Part shown: positions 25,336-34,621 of the stretch, one piece after another | Layout of the letters: the number at the start of each line of letters is the position of its first letter | How positions within the stretch are numbered: position 1 is the first letter of the stretch | NCBI GenBank assembly: GCA_013416455.1 | Contig: JACCES010000019.1 | Coordinates: 29,508 to 93,507 of the forward strand | Reading direction: 5' to 3' | Source: Alcaligenaceae bacterium | GTDB lineage: Bacteria; Pseudomonadota; Gammaproteobacteria; Burkholderiales; Burkholderiaceae_B | Length of the DNA stretch: 64,000 nucleotides | Notes under the pieces: model-generated | The model's input: the letters and a program-made list of their open reading frames with translations, nothing else | What the model was told of the DNA's origin: nothing | Database searches by the model: none | Position numbers and translations under genes: made by a program

Positions 25336-25403
25336 ACGGGGCATCGTCCACCGATGCCCCGTTCGTCCCGAAGCCCGTGCGGCCGTCCGCACGGGCTTCT
25401 TTC
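25336..25403 (+). terminator. Two consecutive hairpins ending the TRAP operon
   Basis: First stem: ACGGGGCATCG (25336-25346) with its complement at 25352-25362. Second stem: 13 perfect pairs, 25370-25382 with 25387-25399, followed by TTTC. Together they should stop transcription before the chemoreceptor gene. Confidence 0.8.
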
Positions 25404-25528
25404 GTTGGCGGCCCGCCGCTCCCGCCCTCGACCGCAACGCTCGTCCACCGCCAGTGCATCCCGGCCCGCGCGTGTATGATGGCTGACTTTTTCAACCTAA
25501 AACAGATAGACGAGACAAGCAAACAGCC

Positions 25529-27181
25529 ATGCGGAAGAACTTTCCGATCACCGACATTGAAACACGCGTGCGAGCGGATCAATACCTGATTTCCAAGACC
25601 GACAGAACAGGCATCATCACCTACGCGAACCCCGCCTTCATCGACATCAGCGGATATACGCACGAAGAACTCATCGGCCAGCCCCACAATCTCATCCGCC
25701 ATCCCGACATGCCGCAGGCGGCCTTCAAGGATTTGTGGGACACCCTGCGCGCGGGCAGGACCTGGATGGGCCTGGTGAAGAACCGCCGCAAGGATGGCGG
25801 ATTCTATTGGGTGCTCGCCAATGTCACCCCGCTTACCGAACACGGTGCGATCACGGGCTATGCCTCCGTGCGCATCAAGGCTACCCGCGCGCAGATCGCC
25901 AGGGCCGAAAGCCTGTACCGCGGGCTCAACGAAGGCACGCTGACCGGCTATGCGCTGCGGGAAGGCGAGCTCGTCCCCGTTGGATGGCGGCGCCTGCTGC
26001 GGATTGCACGCATGCCGTTCAGGACGGGACTGCGTCAGCACATGATGTATCTGACGCTGCTGGCGGCCGGCACCACCGCCCTGGCCACCTGGTTCGCCGC
26101 GACCGGCGGCATCCCCGAAGGCTACCGCGGCGCCGTGCTGGCCGTTCTGGCCGCCGGCGTCGCCGCCGTCTTCGGCTATGGATGGGTCATCACCCGGCAT
26201 GCGATCCGTCCCCTGCGCGGGGTGGCGGACATTGCCCGCCAGATCGCGGCGGGCAATCTGCAGGCGCGGGTCGCCACGGATGAGCCCGGCGAGTCGGGCA
26301 AACTGTACTTCTACATGGAAATGATGCGCCGCAGCCTGATCGGGATCGCGCATGATGTCCAGTCCAGCGTGAGCGCGACCACCCGCACCGCACAGGCCCT
26401 GAGCCTGGACAACCGCAATCTGTCGGCGCGCACCGAAGATCAGCATGCCTCCCTGCAGGGAACCGCGACCAGCATGGAAGCGCTGACCGCCACGGTGCGC
26501 CGGAACGCCGACAATGCGGCGCTCGCCAACCGGCTGTCCGACGACAGCATGCGGATCGCCCGGCGCGGCGGCGAGGTCGTGGGCTCGGTGGTGCACTCCA
26601 TGGGACGCATCCACGAAAGCTCGCGCAAGATCGGCGATATCGTGACGCTGATCGAATCCATTGCCTTCCAGACCAATATCCTGGCCCTGAACGCGGCCGT
26701 GGAGGCGGCCCGGGCGGGCGCGGCCGGGCGCGGCTTCGCCGTGGTTGCCGCCGAAGTGCGCAGTCTGGCGCAGAAAAGCGCGCAGGCGGCCAAAGAGATC
26801 AAGGGGCTCATCGACGAATCGGTTGCGCGCATGCAGGACGGTGCGGAAGAAGCCGAACGCGCGGGCGGGACGATGCGCGAAATCGTTGAGGCCGTCGCGC
26901 GCGTCACCCAGCTCGTGAGCGAGATCTCGGCGGCGTCCGCCGAACAGACCGGCGGCCTCGAACAGATCAGCCAGGCCATCACGCATCTGGACGGCACCAC
27001 CCGGGAAAACACCCGCTTCGGCGACAACCTGGGCGGCAACATCCATGCACTGACGGCCGAAGCCGAGGCCCTGCGCCGCGCCATCGAAGTCCTCAACACG
27101 GGGCCGGGCGACGTCCTGACGGGCGGGCGGGCCCGCGACGACGCCGAAAACGAAGATGCGGAGATGGCCATGCTACGATGA
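25529..27181 (+). CDS. PAS-domain methyl-accepting chemotaxis protein (Aer-like)
   Basis: 550-residue chemoreceptor. An N-terminal PAS domain (residues 20-120, with [20 protein letters not shown] and [19 protein letters not shown]) resembles the FAD-binding sensor of Aer. Two hydrophobic segments follow at about 172-190 and 200-222, then a HAMP-like region ([20 protein letters not shown]) and the signalling hairpin with [18 protein letters not shown]. It should report redox or energy state to CheA. No che genes are in the window. Its stop overlaps the GGDEF gene by ATGA. Confidence 0.92.
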   Translation: MRKNFPITDIETRVRADQYLISKTDRTGIITYANPAFIDISGYTHEELIGQPHNLIRHPDMPQAAFKDLWDTLRAGRTWMGLVKNRRKDGGFYWVLANVTPLTEHGAITGYASVRIKATRAQIARAESLYRGLNEGTLTGYALREGELVPVGWRRLLRIARMPFRTGLRQHMMYLTLLAAGTTALATWFAATGGIPEGYRGAVLAVLAAGVAAVFGYGWVITRHAIRPLRGVADIARQIAAGNLQARVATDEPGESGKLYFYMEMMRRSLIGIAHDVQSSVSATTRTAQALSLDNRNLSARTEDQHASLQGTATSMEALTATVRRNADNAALANRLSDDSMRIARRGGEVVGSVVHSMGRIHESSRKIGDIVTLIESIAFQTNILALNAAVEAARAGAAGRGFAVVAAEVRSLAQKSAQAAKEIKGLIDESVARMQDGAEEAERAGGTMREIVEAVARVTQLVSEISAASAEQTGGLEQISQAITHLDGTTRENTRFGDNLGGNIHALTAEAEALRRAIEVLNTGPGDVLTGGRARDDAENEDAEMAMLR

Positions 27182-28767
27182 ATCGCCATGCGCATGTTGA
27201 ACCCGCATGGCGTAACATAGGCTTCGCGGCGGCGACGCATAATGATGGGCTTGCCGCGCGCTTATCGCACTACCGCGGTGTCCACAGGATCAATCGCCTC
27301 AGCCTCATGAAAATCACTGCCGCAAACGTCAGTTCCGTAGAAAGCCGGATGGATCTCTTCGAAGTGTCGCCCACCTCCATGTGGCTGGAGGACTACAGTG
27401 ATCTGAAGACGCTTTTTGATCAATGGCGGGCCGAAGGCGTCGAGGACATTCGCAGCCACCTGCTGGCCGAACCCCGGCGCATCGCGCAGTGCTCGGCCTG
27501 CATCCGCCTGCTGCGCGTCAATGCCCGCACGCTCAGCCTGTATGGGGCCGCAAGCTTCGAAGAACTCGCCAGCCAGCTCGACACCGTCCTGCGCGACGAC
27601 ATGCATGCGGCGCACATCGACGAACTCGAACAGCTCTGGTCGGGCAGCGGCAGATTCCAGAGCCAGACGGCCAATTACGCGCTGGATGGCAGGCGTCTCG
27701 ACCTGCTTCTGAAAGGCGTCATCCTGCCCGGGCATGAATCCACCTGGGACCGCGTCCTGGTGATCGTCGAGGACATCACCGAGCTGGAATCCGCCTGGCG
27801 CAAGCTTGCCCAGAGCGAACAATACGCGCGCGGGCTGTTTGAACAGGCGCCGATATCGCTCTGGGTGGAAGATTTTTCAGCCATCCGCAAACTGCTGGAC
27901 GAACTGCGCCATCGCGGCATTACGGATTTCCGCACCTTCACCGACGTGCATCCCGAATTCATCGAACGCTGCATGCGCGAGTTCCGCGTGCTGGACGTCA
28001 ATCACCATACCTTGTCGCTTTTCCAGGCGGCCGACAAACCCACGCTGCTCGCCCGCCTGGATGAAATCTTCCGCGACGACATGGTCAACAGCTTCCGTGA
28101 ACAGCTCATAGACCTGTGGGACGGCATCATCTTCCAGCAGCGCGAAGTCGTCAATTATTCGCTGGACGGCAGCACACTGCATATCCACATGCAGTTCTCC
28201 GTCTTTCCCGGCCATGAATCCACATGGGACCTGGTGCTCGTCTCTCTCACCGACATCACCGCCCGCAAGAAGGCTGAAGCCTACCTGGAATATCTGGGCC
28301 AGCACGATGTGCTCACCGGCCTGAAGAACCGTTCCTTCTATACGGACGAAGTGGAACGCCTGCGCCGCAAGGGCGTCTACCCGGTGACGGCCATCGTGCT
28401 CGACCTGAACACCCTCAAGCAGGCCAACGACGAACTGGGGCACGCCGCCGGCGACGCGCTGCTGCGCCGCGCGGGCGAAGTCATCAGCCAGGCGATCGAC
28501 AAACCCATGCACGCGGCGCGCATCGGCGGCGACGAATTCATCATTCTCATGCCCGGCTCGGACAGCGACGCCGGCGAGCGCCTGCTGGAAAACCTGCACA
28601 AGCTCATCGCGCTCAACAACCAGTACTACACGGGGCTGCCGATGAGCCTCTCGATGGGCATGGCCACCTGCGCTTCGGCCGAAGGGCTGGACGACATGCT
28701 GCGCCGCGCCGACATGGCCATGTACGAAAAGAAGCGCGAATATTACGCGGCGCAGAAAAAGAGGTAG
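27178..28767 (+). CDS. Diguanylate cyclase with two tandem sensor repeats
   Basis: 529-residue protein. Two homologous segments, about 60-200 ([18 protein letters not shown] to [17 protein letters not shown]) and 220-365 ([18 protein letters not shown] to [17 protein letters not shown]), form a duplicated PAS-like input. The C-terminal GGDEF domain has [18 protein letters not shown] and an intact GGDEF at 450-454, so it should make cyclic di-GMP; no RxxD inhibitory site is visible before the motif. It may start at 27178, overlapping the chemoreceptor stop, or at the ATG at 27307. Coupling suggests joint control of motility. Confidence 0.9.
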   Translation: MNRHAHVEPAWRNIGFAAATHNDGLAARLSHYRGVHRINRLSLMKITAANVSSVESRMDLFEVSPTSMWLEDYSDLKTLFDQWRAEGVEDIRSHLLAEPRRIAQCSACIRLLRVNARTLSLYGAASFEELASQLDTVLRDDMHAAHIDELEQLWSGSGRFQSQTANYALDGRRLDLLLKGVILPGHESTWDRVLVIVEDITELESAWRKLAQSEQYARGLFEQAPISLWVEDFSAIRKLLDELRHRGITDFRTFTDVHPEFIERCMREFRVLDVNHHTLSLFQAADKPTLLARLDEIFRDDMVNSFREQLIDLWDGIIFQQREVVNYSLDGSTLHIHMQFSVFPGHESTWDLVLVSLTDITARKKAEAYLEYLGQHDVLTGLKNRSFYTDEVERLRRKGVYPVTAIVLDLNTLKQANDELGHAAGDALLRRAGEVISQAIDKPMHAARIGGDEFIILMPGSDSDAGERLLENLHKLIALNNQYYTGLPMSLSMGMATCASAEGLDDMLRRADMAMYEKKREYYAAQKKR

Positions 28768-28830
28768 CACCGCCTTGCGCGGCGGGTGCGCGCCGAAGGC
28801 CGCGCCCCGCCGCTCACCCGCCTCATCGCA

Positions 28831-30261
28831 TCAAGCCTTTCCGGCGGCGACCGAGCGCCGGCGCAGCCAGCACAGGGGCAGCCCGAACACCAGGACCAGC
28901 AGACCCAGCAGGGAGCCCGCGCCGGCGTAGACCACGCTCGACCAGCACAGGCCCAGGCAGACCAGCGCCAGCACCAGCGGCAGCACCGGATACAGCGGCA
29001 CCCTGAAGGGCCGTTCGTGTCCCGGGTCGCGCTGCCGCAGCCGGATCAGCGCCAGCGCCGTCAGGAACATGAACAGCCAGAACACCGGCGAGGTATAGGC
29101 CACCATCGCCCGCAGCCCGCTTTCAGTGAAAGCGCCGAACACGATCAGGCCCAGGGTGATGGCGCCTTGCAGCCACAGTGCCCGGACGGGGGTTTCGCGG
29201 CGCTCGCTCCAGGCGCCCAGATTCTTCAGGGCGGGCACATCGCGCCCCAGCGACACATAGACCCTGCCCCCGGTGAAAATGCATGCGTTCACAGTGCCCA
29301 GCGCAGTGCAGCAGACCAGCAGGCTGAGCAGCACCGCCGCCCAAGGCCCCGCCAGCAGGCGTGACATATCGGCGCCCACGGCATGCGTATTGCGCAGGCC
29401 TTCGAGACCGAACACCTGCAGATAGGCCAGATTCACCAGCACATACACCGCGACGATGATGACCGTACCGAACAGCAGCACGCGCAGCATGTTGCGGCGG
29501 ACATCGCGGATCTCGCCCGACAGGTAGGCCGCCTCGTTCCAGCCACCGTAGGTGAGCAGCACGAACACCATGCCCATGCCGAGCATGCCGGTCAGCTCAC
29601 GGAAGGAAACGGCGGCGGAACCGCTTTCCGAGGCCGCGCCGGCTCCGGCCGAGACGGCCTCGGCGCCGGCCGCCGCCGCCGTACCGGCCGCATCGCCCAG
29701 CATCAGCCCGCCCACGGCCATGGCCAGCAGCGCCACGACGGACACAATGGTGAGCACCCACTGCACCAGCCTGGATTCAGTGCTGCCCAGCACATTCAGC
29801 ACGGTGAGCGCCGCCACCACCAGGGCTGCATAAATGGCCGGCCCATGTTCGCCCAGCGGCATCAGCACCTGGGCATAATCCCCGAAGATGAAAGCCACCG
29901 CCGCAATGGCGCCGGTCTGGATGATGGAACAGCGCGCCCAGGCGAACAGCAGCGCCACATCCGCCCCCCAGGCCCTGCCCAGGAAGGCGTACTCGCCGCC
30001 GGCATCCGGATAGGCGCTGCCCAGCTCCGCATAGCACAGTGCGCCGATCAGCATCACCAGGCCGCCCGCCACCCACAAGCCCATGTAGACGGCTGCGTTG
30101 GGCGCATTCTGCGCCACCAGCGGCGGAAAGCCGAAGATGCCGATGCCGACCACCACGCCCACCAGAATGGCGACGGCGTCCCATACCGACAGGCCCTTGC
30201 GTATTGTTGTATTGCCCGGCGGAACCGCCGCGGCAACGGATGCTGTCGAACCTCCGCTCAC
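28831..30261 (-). CDS. APC-family amino acid permease
   Basis: 476-residue inner-membrane transporter with twelve predicted helices. VVVGIGIFGFPPLVAQNAP is the APC helix-1 motif GxGIF, and GGEYAFLGRAWG the helix-3 motif. A Gly/Ala/Ser-rich loop of about 30 residues near 195-225 is unusual low-complexity sequence. The start is GTG, overlapping the stop of the methyltransferase-like gene (GTGA), so the two are translationally coupled. The substrate is an amino acid or amine, not resolved. Confidence 0.9.
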   Translation of the reverse strand: MSGGSTASVAAAVPPGNTTIRKGLSVWDAVAILVGVVVGIGIFGFPPLVAQNAPNAAVYMGLWVAGGLVMLIGALCYAELGSAYPDAGGEYAFLGRAWGADVALLFAWARCSIIQTGAIAAVAFIFGDYAQVLMPLGEHGPAIYAALVVAALTVLNVLGSTESRLVQWVLTIVSVVALLAMAVGGLMLGDAAGTAAAAGAEAVSAGAGAASESGSAAVSFRELTGMLGMGMVFVLLTYGGWNEAAYLSGEIRDVRRNMLRVLLFGTVIIVAVYVLVNLAYLQVFGLEGLRNTHAVGADMSRLLAGPWAAVLLSLLVCCTALGTVNACIFTGGRVYVSLGRDVPALKNLGAWSERRETPVRALWLQGAITLGLIVFGAFTESGLRAMVAYTSPVFWLFMFLTALALIRLRQRDPGHERPFRVPLYPVLPLVLALVCLGLCWSSVVYAGAGSLLGLLVLVFGLPLCWLRRRSVAAGKA

Positions 30262-31136
30262 AGGCGCGCCCCCTTCCAGTCAGCAACGGGGCTGGCCGCG
30301 CCGGCCGAGGCCTCCGCGCCCTTCAGGGCCTGCCCGCCGGCGGACGCCTGCATGGCCGAACCCCGCACGCTGCCCGTATAGCGTTTCGCGGCATCGCCTT
30401 CGCCCACGACGAAGTCGATGATTTCGCCGTTCAGGGAACCCGCCACCGGCCGGGTGCTCCCATTGGCATCGTGCGCCGTGCCGGCCACATGCTGGAACCT
30501 CTGCGCGAGGTCGAGCTCCATGGCGCCGTCCGGGCCCTCGATCTTCCAGCGGCCTTCCACCTGCGCCGGCACGATCCACAGATGCACGCTGCGCCCGTCG
30601 ACCCGTTCGAATACATCGCTTTCCCATTCGCCCATGTCGAAGGCATGCGACACCACCCGGGTGCCAGGCTTCAGCTGCAGGATCTTGGGCCGCAGCGAAA
30701 CATTGACGTCGGGCAGCAGATACATGGTCAGCACGGTGGCCTGAGAAAAATCCGTATCGAAAAGATTCTGATTGCGGAACTCCACCTTGTCGGCCACCCC
30801 GGCGGTATTGGCGTTCTCGCGCGCTTCTTCGATACGCTTCGGATCGATGTCCACACCCATGGCTCCCTTGGCGCCATGATTCTTCACCGCGGCAATGGCA
30901 ATGCGGCCATCGCCCGAACCCAGATCGATCACGAAATCCTCGGGCCCGACCTGCGCCGTTTCGAGCATCCGGTTCACGACGTCCGGAGGAGTGGGTACAT
31001 AGGGAACATCCAGCGATACCGATTGGTTCGCGGCCAGCGCCGCGGGCGCGGAAGCCAGGAAGCCGAGGCTGGATACGAAGGAAAGCGCTACAGCTCGTCG
31101 AAAGCCTGCAAACAGTGATGCCCTGGAAGTCGACAT
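30258..31136 (-). CDS. Exported class I SAM-methyltransferase-like protein
   Basis: 292 residues. MSTSRASLFAGFRRAVAL with a hydrophobic stretch and an APAALAA cleavage site is a signal peptide. The mature part reads VPYVPTPPDVVNRMLE and then FVIDLGSGDGRIAIAA, the SAM-binding motif I, with GVDIDPKRIEEAREN as motif II. The last 100 residues, predicted to be beta-rich, form an extra domain (GRWKIEGPDGAMELDL). AAGGA supports the ATG at 31136 over a longer frame. Export of a SAM enzyme is odd because SAM is cytoplasmic. Comparable exported proteins occur in related bacteria; their role is unknown to me. Confidence 0.8.
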   Translation of the reverse strand: MSTSRASLFAGFRRAVALSFVSSLGFLASAPAALAANQSVSLDVPYVPTPPDVVNRMLETAQVGPEDFVIDLGSGDGRIAIAAVKNHGAKGAMGVDIDPKRIEEARENANTAGVADKVEFRNQNLFDTDFSQATVLTMYLLPDVNVSLRPKILQLKPGTRVVSHAFDMGEWESDVFERVDGRSVHLWIVPAQVEGRWKIEGPDGAMELDLAQRFQHVAGTAHDANGSTRPVAGSLNGEIIDFVVGEGDAAKRYTGSVRGSAMQASAGGQALKGAEASAGAASPVADWKGARL

Positions 31137-31271
31137 GATGGATTCCTTTGCATGTGAGTATGAGGAAGTCTGCAAGGACGCGGCAGCAAACACCGCTCCC
31201 GTAAACAGCCGCTGAAGGGGCACTTTAACGGACGCTGGCTACATCTTCAATGCAAAATCGGGCAAAACAGG

Positions 31272-31306
31272 CGGCCGCCCCGGCGCTGCGGACACCGGGA
31301 CGGCCG
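31272..31306 (-). terminator. Terminator of the GntR-FAH-Bug-RidA operon
   Basis: CGGCCGCCCCGG (31272-31283) and CCGGGACGGCCG (31295-31306) form a 12-bp stem with one mismatch. On the minus strand it is followed by CCTGTTTTG. It lies 39 bp after the RidA stop. Confidence 0.6.
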
Positions 31307-31344
31307 TATCGGCGTCTATGCGGACGCGATGGTGATAGCGGCTT

Positions 31345-31725
31345 TTACGCCAGAGCGATGCATTCGATTTCCAGCAGGAAATCGGGATTGCCCATGTCGC
31401 AAGCGATCGTGGTGCGCGCCGGGTACTCCCCTTCCTTGAAGTAGCCGCGGTACAGCTCGTTCATGCGGGCGAAATCCTCGGAACGCTTCAGGATCACATT
31501 CGCCTTGACGATTTTATCCAGGCTGGAGCCCGCTTCCTCAAGCAGCGCCTTGATGTTGGCCATGACCTGATGCACCTGCGCATCGAAGTCGTCCTTGGCG
31601 ATCTGCCGATCACCGTAGAACGCCGGCTGCCCGGAAACGAACACGAAGCCGCCGGCGCGCACGGCGGGGGAAAGAGGCGCCTTGGGCGGGGTGACCTTGT
31701 CGGAACGGATGATTTCCTTGCTCAT
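31345..31725 (-). CDS. RidA/YjgF-family enamine/imine deaminase
   Basis: 126-residue trimeric chorismate-mutase-like fold protein that hydrolyses reactive 2-aminoacrylate-type imines or similar enamines. Arg104 in YPARTTIAC and Glu119 in FLLEIECIALA match the active-site pair of RidA, and GGFVFVSGQPAFYGD is the usual first strand. It is the last gene of the operon GntR-FAH-Bug-RidA; subgroups of this family are often placed in catabolic operons, where they hydrolyse a specific intermediate. Confidence 0.9.
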   Translation of the reverse strand: MSKEIIRSDKVTPPKAPLSPAVRAGGFVFVSGQPAFYGDRQIAKDDFDAQVHQVMANIKALLEEAGSSLDKIVKANVILKRSEDFARMNELYRGYFKEGEYPARTTIACDMGNPDFLLEIECIALA

Positions 31726-31813
31726 TGTGCAGTCTCACTTCAGATGATTGAAAAACATGCGCTGACCGCGCGGATATGCGGGCCCGGAGGACGGGCCCGC
31801 GCTATGGCATGGG

Positions 31814-32794
31814 TCAGTTGGCGGTCGCGCCGGATGCCTTCACCAGGGTTTCCGCCTTCTCGAATTCGGCCGAGAGATAGGTCTGGAATTCCTCGGGCGA
31901 CGTGCCCGCCGCCACGAATCCCTGGCTGGCCAGACGCTCCTGGATGTCCGCCTCGCCCAGCGCTTGCTTGAGCTCGTCGCTCATTTTCCGGACGACGTCC
32001 TGGGGGGTGCCCGCCGGCGCGACCAGGCCGAACCATGAGTTGGAGGCAAAGTCGCCGAAGCCCAGTTCCTTGAAGGTGGGCACATCTCGGGCGGCGTCGA
32101 TGCGGTCGTCATTGGAAAGCGCGACGGCCACCAGCTTGCCGGAAGTCACATGGGGCAGGACGTCGGGCACGTTGCCGAACATGTAGGGCACATGGCCGCC
32201 CAGCAGGTCGTTCAGCGCCGGCGCCTGGCCCTTGTAGGGAACATGCACGAGATCGACACCGCTTTGCGCCTTGAGCATCTCGATGGCAAGGTGCGGCGAA
32301 GTGCCGGTGCCGAACGAGGCGAACGAAAGCATGCCGGGTTCCTTCTTTGCGTAGGCGATCAGATCGTCGAGGCTTTTCGCCGGCGCATCGGGATGCGCCA
32401 CCAGCATATGCGGGGTGTAGGCCATGTAGCTGACCGGCGCGAAATCGTTGCGCGAGTCGTAGCGCAGGTTGTCATGCAGGCTGGGATTGATGGTGAAGCT
32501 GTTGGCCACGACGCCGAAGGTGTAGCCGTCGGGCTTGGCCCTCGCCACCTGTTCCGTGCCGATGATCGTACCCGCGCCCGGCTTGTTCTCGACGACCACG
32601 GGCTGGCCCAGGCTGTCGGAAAGCTTCTGGCCCAGGCTGCGCGCCAGGCTGTCGGAAGTGCCGCCGGCGGGAAATGGCACGACGATGGTGATGGCGCGCG
32701 CCGGCCACGCTTCGGCATGGGCGGCAAGCGGCGCCAGGCCGGCCGCGCTCAGCAGGGTGGCCGCGAGACCCGCCCGGAATAATGTTTTACGCAT
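31814..32794 (-). CDS. Bug/TctC-family periplasmic solute-binding protein
   Basis: 326-residue orphan TTT receptor. The leader MRKTLFRAGLAATLLSAAG ends near AAHAEA. The mature protein starts WPARAITIVVPFPAGGTSDSLAR, with VVVENKPGAGTIIGTEQ and RAKPDGY, the three family landmarks. The ATG at 32794 is preferred to the GTG at 32803 because GAGGTGG lies at the right distance. Position between FAH hydrolase and RidA suggests that it brings in the acid which these enzymes process. Confidence 0.9.
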   Translation of the reverse strand: MRKTLFRAGLAATLLSAAGLAPLAAHAEAWPARAITIVVPFPAGGTSDSLARSLGQKLSDSLGQPVVVENKPGAGTIIGTEQVARAKPDGYTFGVVANSFTINPSLHDNLRYDSRNDFAPVSYMAYTPHMLVAHPDAPAKSLDDLIAYAKKEPGMLSFASFGTGTSPHLAIEMLKAQSGVDLVHVPYKGQAPALNDLLGGHVPYMFGNVPDVLPHVTSGKLVAVALSNDDRIDAARDVPTFKELGFGDFASNSWFGLVAPAGTPQDVVRKMSDELKQALGEADIQERLASQGFVAAGTSPEEFQTYLSAEFEKAETLVKASGATAN

Positions 32795-32804
32795 GATGTC
32801 CACC

Positions 32805-33722
32805 TCAGGATATGGTTGTGGTCAGTTCACCGATATGCTCGATGCGGGCGCTGATGACGTCGCCCACATTCAACGAGCGCGGCGGGTTGAAGGCAAGGCC
32901 CACGCCGGAAGGCGTGCCCGTTGCAATGATGTCGCCCGGTTCCAGGGTCATGCCGGCGGATACTTCGGAAATGATCTGCGCCACGCTGAAGAGCATGTCC
33001 GAGGTATTGGAAGACTGGCGAAGCTCGCCATTGACCGAAAGCTGGATTTCGAGCGCATTGGGGTCGGGAATCGCCGAACGCAGGGCCACCACCGGCCCGA
33101 TCGGGCAGGTGCCGTCCAGCGATTTCCCTTTGAACCACTGCCCGTGGCGGACCTGCAGGTCGCGGGCGGTGATATCGTTCACGATGGTGTAGCCGAACAC
33201 ATGATCGAATGCCTGTTCCACGGCGATGTCCCGCCCTTCCCGCCCGATGACGATGGCCAGTTCCACCTCGTAATCCAGCATCCCGGTCAGATCCGCCCGG
33301 CGGCTCACCGCTGCGCCGTGTCCGTTGACGGTGGTCGGCGCCTTGGTGAAAAGCTCCAGCGCCTTGGGGAAGTCGTCGGCCTTGCGGCCGCGCGCCAGAT
33401 TGCCTTCAATGATGTGTTCCCGGTAATTGCGGCCCACGCAGAAGATGTTCTTGCGCGGCCGGGGGATGGGCGCCAGGACCGTCAGCGCGTCCATCCGGGC
33501 AAGGCCGGGCCCCTGCCCGCGGGCCGCTTCGGCGATCATCGTCAGCGCCGCCTCCAGCCCTTCGCCCAGTTCGATGGCTTCCAGCACATTGGCCGGCGCC
33601 TTGCGCCCGGCCAACCCATGCTGGCATATCGCCCAGGACGCGGTCACATCCAGGACGGATCCGTCCTCGCGCAGATACCCTAGACGCGTTTCCCCGCCAT
33701 GGGCGAACGTCAGCAGTTTCAT
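32805..33722 (-). CDS. Fumarylacetoacetate hydrolase-family protein
   Basis: 305-residue member of the FAH superfamily (hydrolases, decarboxylases and hydratases of 2-oxo or enol acids). The metal ligands are seen as Glu-x-Glu in LDYEVELAIVIG and Asp in VNDITARDLQ, followed by GKSLDGTCPIGP and IIATGTPSGVG. An N-terminal domain of about 85 residues precedes NIFCVGRNYREH. The ATG overlaps the GntR stop (ATGA). Ureidoglycolate lyase-like or 2,4-diketo acid hydrolysing activities are possible; the substrate is not fixed. Confidence 0.88.
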   Translation of the reverse strand: MKLLTFAHGGETRLGYLREDGSVLDVTASWAICQHGLAGRKAPANVLEAIELGEGLEAALTMIAEAARGQGPGLARMDALTVLAPIPRPRKNIFCVGRNYREHIIEGNLARGRKADDFPKALELFTKAPTTVNGHGAAVSRRADLTGMLDYEVELAIVIGREGRDIAVEQAFDHVFGYTIVNDITARDLQVRHGQWFKGKSLDGTCPIGPVVALRSAIPDPNALEIQLSVNGELRQSSNTSDMLFSVAQIISEVSAGMTLEPGDIIATGTPSGVGLAFNPPRSLNVGDVISARIEHIGELTTTIS

Positions 33723-34390
33723 GGATTCTCCTTGTTTTCCAGTTCATGGGTGACCTGGTTCAGCAGGCCCTCGACGTGTTCGCGCGCAAGACGCTCGGCC
33801 AATGCCGCGTCGCGCCGTTCGATGGCATCGATCATTGCCAGATGCTCGCGCAAAGACTGGCTGGCGCGATGCAGACGCGCGATGGTCCGCGTCCGGAGCA
33901 TGCCCCGGTGCCCGAAAGAGCCCCAGATCCGTTCCAGCAGCCGGTTGTCGGCCAGACTCATGAGCGCGGCATGGAATTCGACATTTGCCGCCGCGTAGCC
34001 GGCGGCCTTGTCATCCTGGTCCAGCGTGTCGTCGTTATACCCGGCGAAGATCGCTCGCAAGGCGTCGACATCCCGCTTGGAGGCATTCAGGGCGGCCTCG
34101 CGAGCGGCGAACCCTTCGAGCTCGACGCGCAGCTTGAGCCACTCGATGTAATCGCGCGTCGTGGTCGGCGCCAGGATCGCCCCCTTGCGCGGTTCGAGCG
34201 ACAGGATGCCATCCTGCCCCAGGCGCAGCAGCGCCTGCCGCACGGGCGTACGGCTCACCCCCAGCTTTTCCGCGAGTTCCTGCTCGCGGATGCGCACGGG
34301 CTCATCGATCCGCTTGACCAGATCGAGCACGTGATCGCGCACCGTCCGGTAAACCTGTTCACTGTCGGAATTCAGATGCATGACCGTCAC
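33719..34390 (-). CDS. GntR-family regulator, FCD (FadR) subfamily
   Basis: 223 residues. VRIREQELAEKLGVSRTPVRQALLRLGQDGIL is the N-terminal winged helix and the all-helical C-half (NVEFHAALMSLADNRLLE) is the FCD effector domain with metal-binding Asp/His residues. The start is GTG at 34390 or ATG at 34381. It is the first gene of its operon and a TTGTATACAA palindrome, matching the FadR-subfamily consensus, lies 22 bp upstream, so it very likely represses its own operon until the acid is present. Confidence 0.9.
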   Translation of the reverse strand: MTVMHLNSDSEQVYRTVRDHVLDLVKRIDEPVRIREQELAEKLGVSRTPVRQALLRLGQDGILSLEPRKGAILAPTTTRDYIEWLKLRVELEGFAAREAALNASKRDVDALRAIFAGYNDDTLDQDDKAAGYAAANVEFHAALMSLADNRLLERIWGSFGHRGMLRTRTIARLHRASQSLREHLAMIDAIERRDAALAERLAREHVEGLLNQVTHELENKENP

Positions 34391-34411
34391 TCTGTGTCCA
34401 ATATGGAATTA

Positions 34412-34421
34412 TTGTATACAA
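34412..34421. promoter_or_regulatory. GntR/FCD operator candidate
   Basis: TTGTATACAA is a perfect 10-bp palindrome that fits the FadR-subfamily consensus TNGT-N(1-2)-ACNA. It is in AT-rich DNA directly upstream of the GntR gene, the usual position of an autoregulatory site. Confidence 0.6.
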
Positions 34422-34621
34422 AATTTGGAGTTTGCGTACAGAACATGAAATGGAGACGTCATGGCGCCACTTGCGGGACAAGAACAAGCGGAATCAGGGC
34501 GGGGTATGTGAAGAATGAGCGCGGCTGCGCCGGCGGCTGACGACGCGGAGGGAGGCGTGGAGTTGCGGTGGGGCGGGCGCCGTCTGGACGGCGCTGATCA
34601 GCGCCTGCTCACTGGCGGCGA

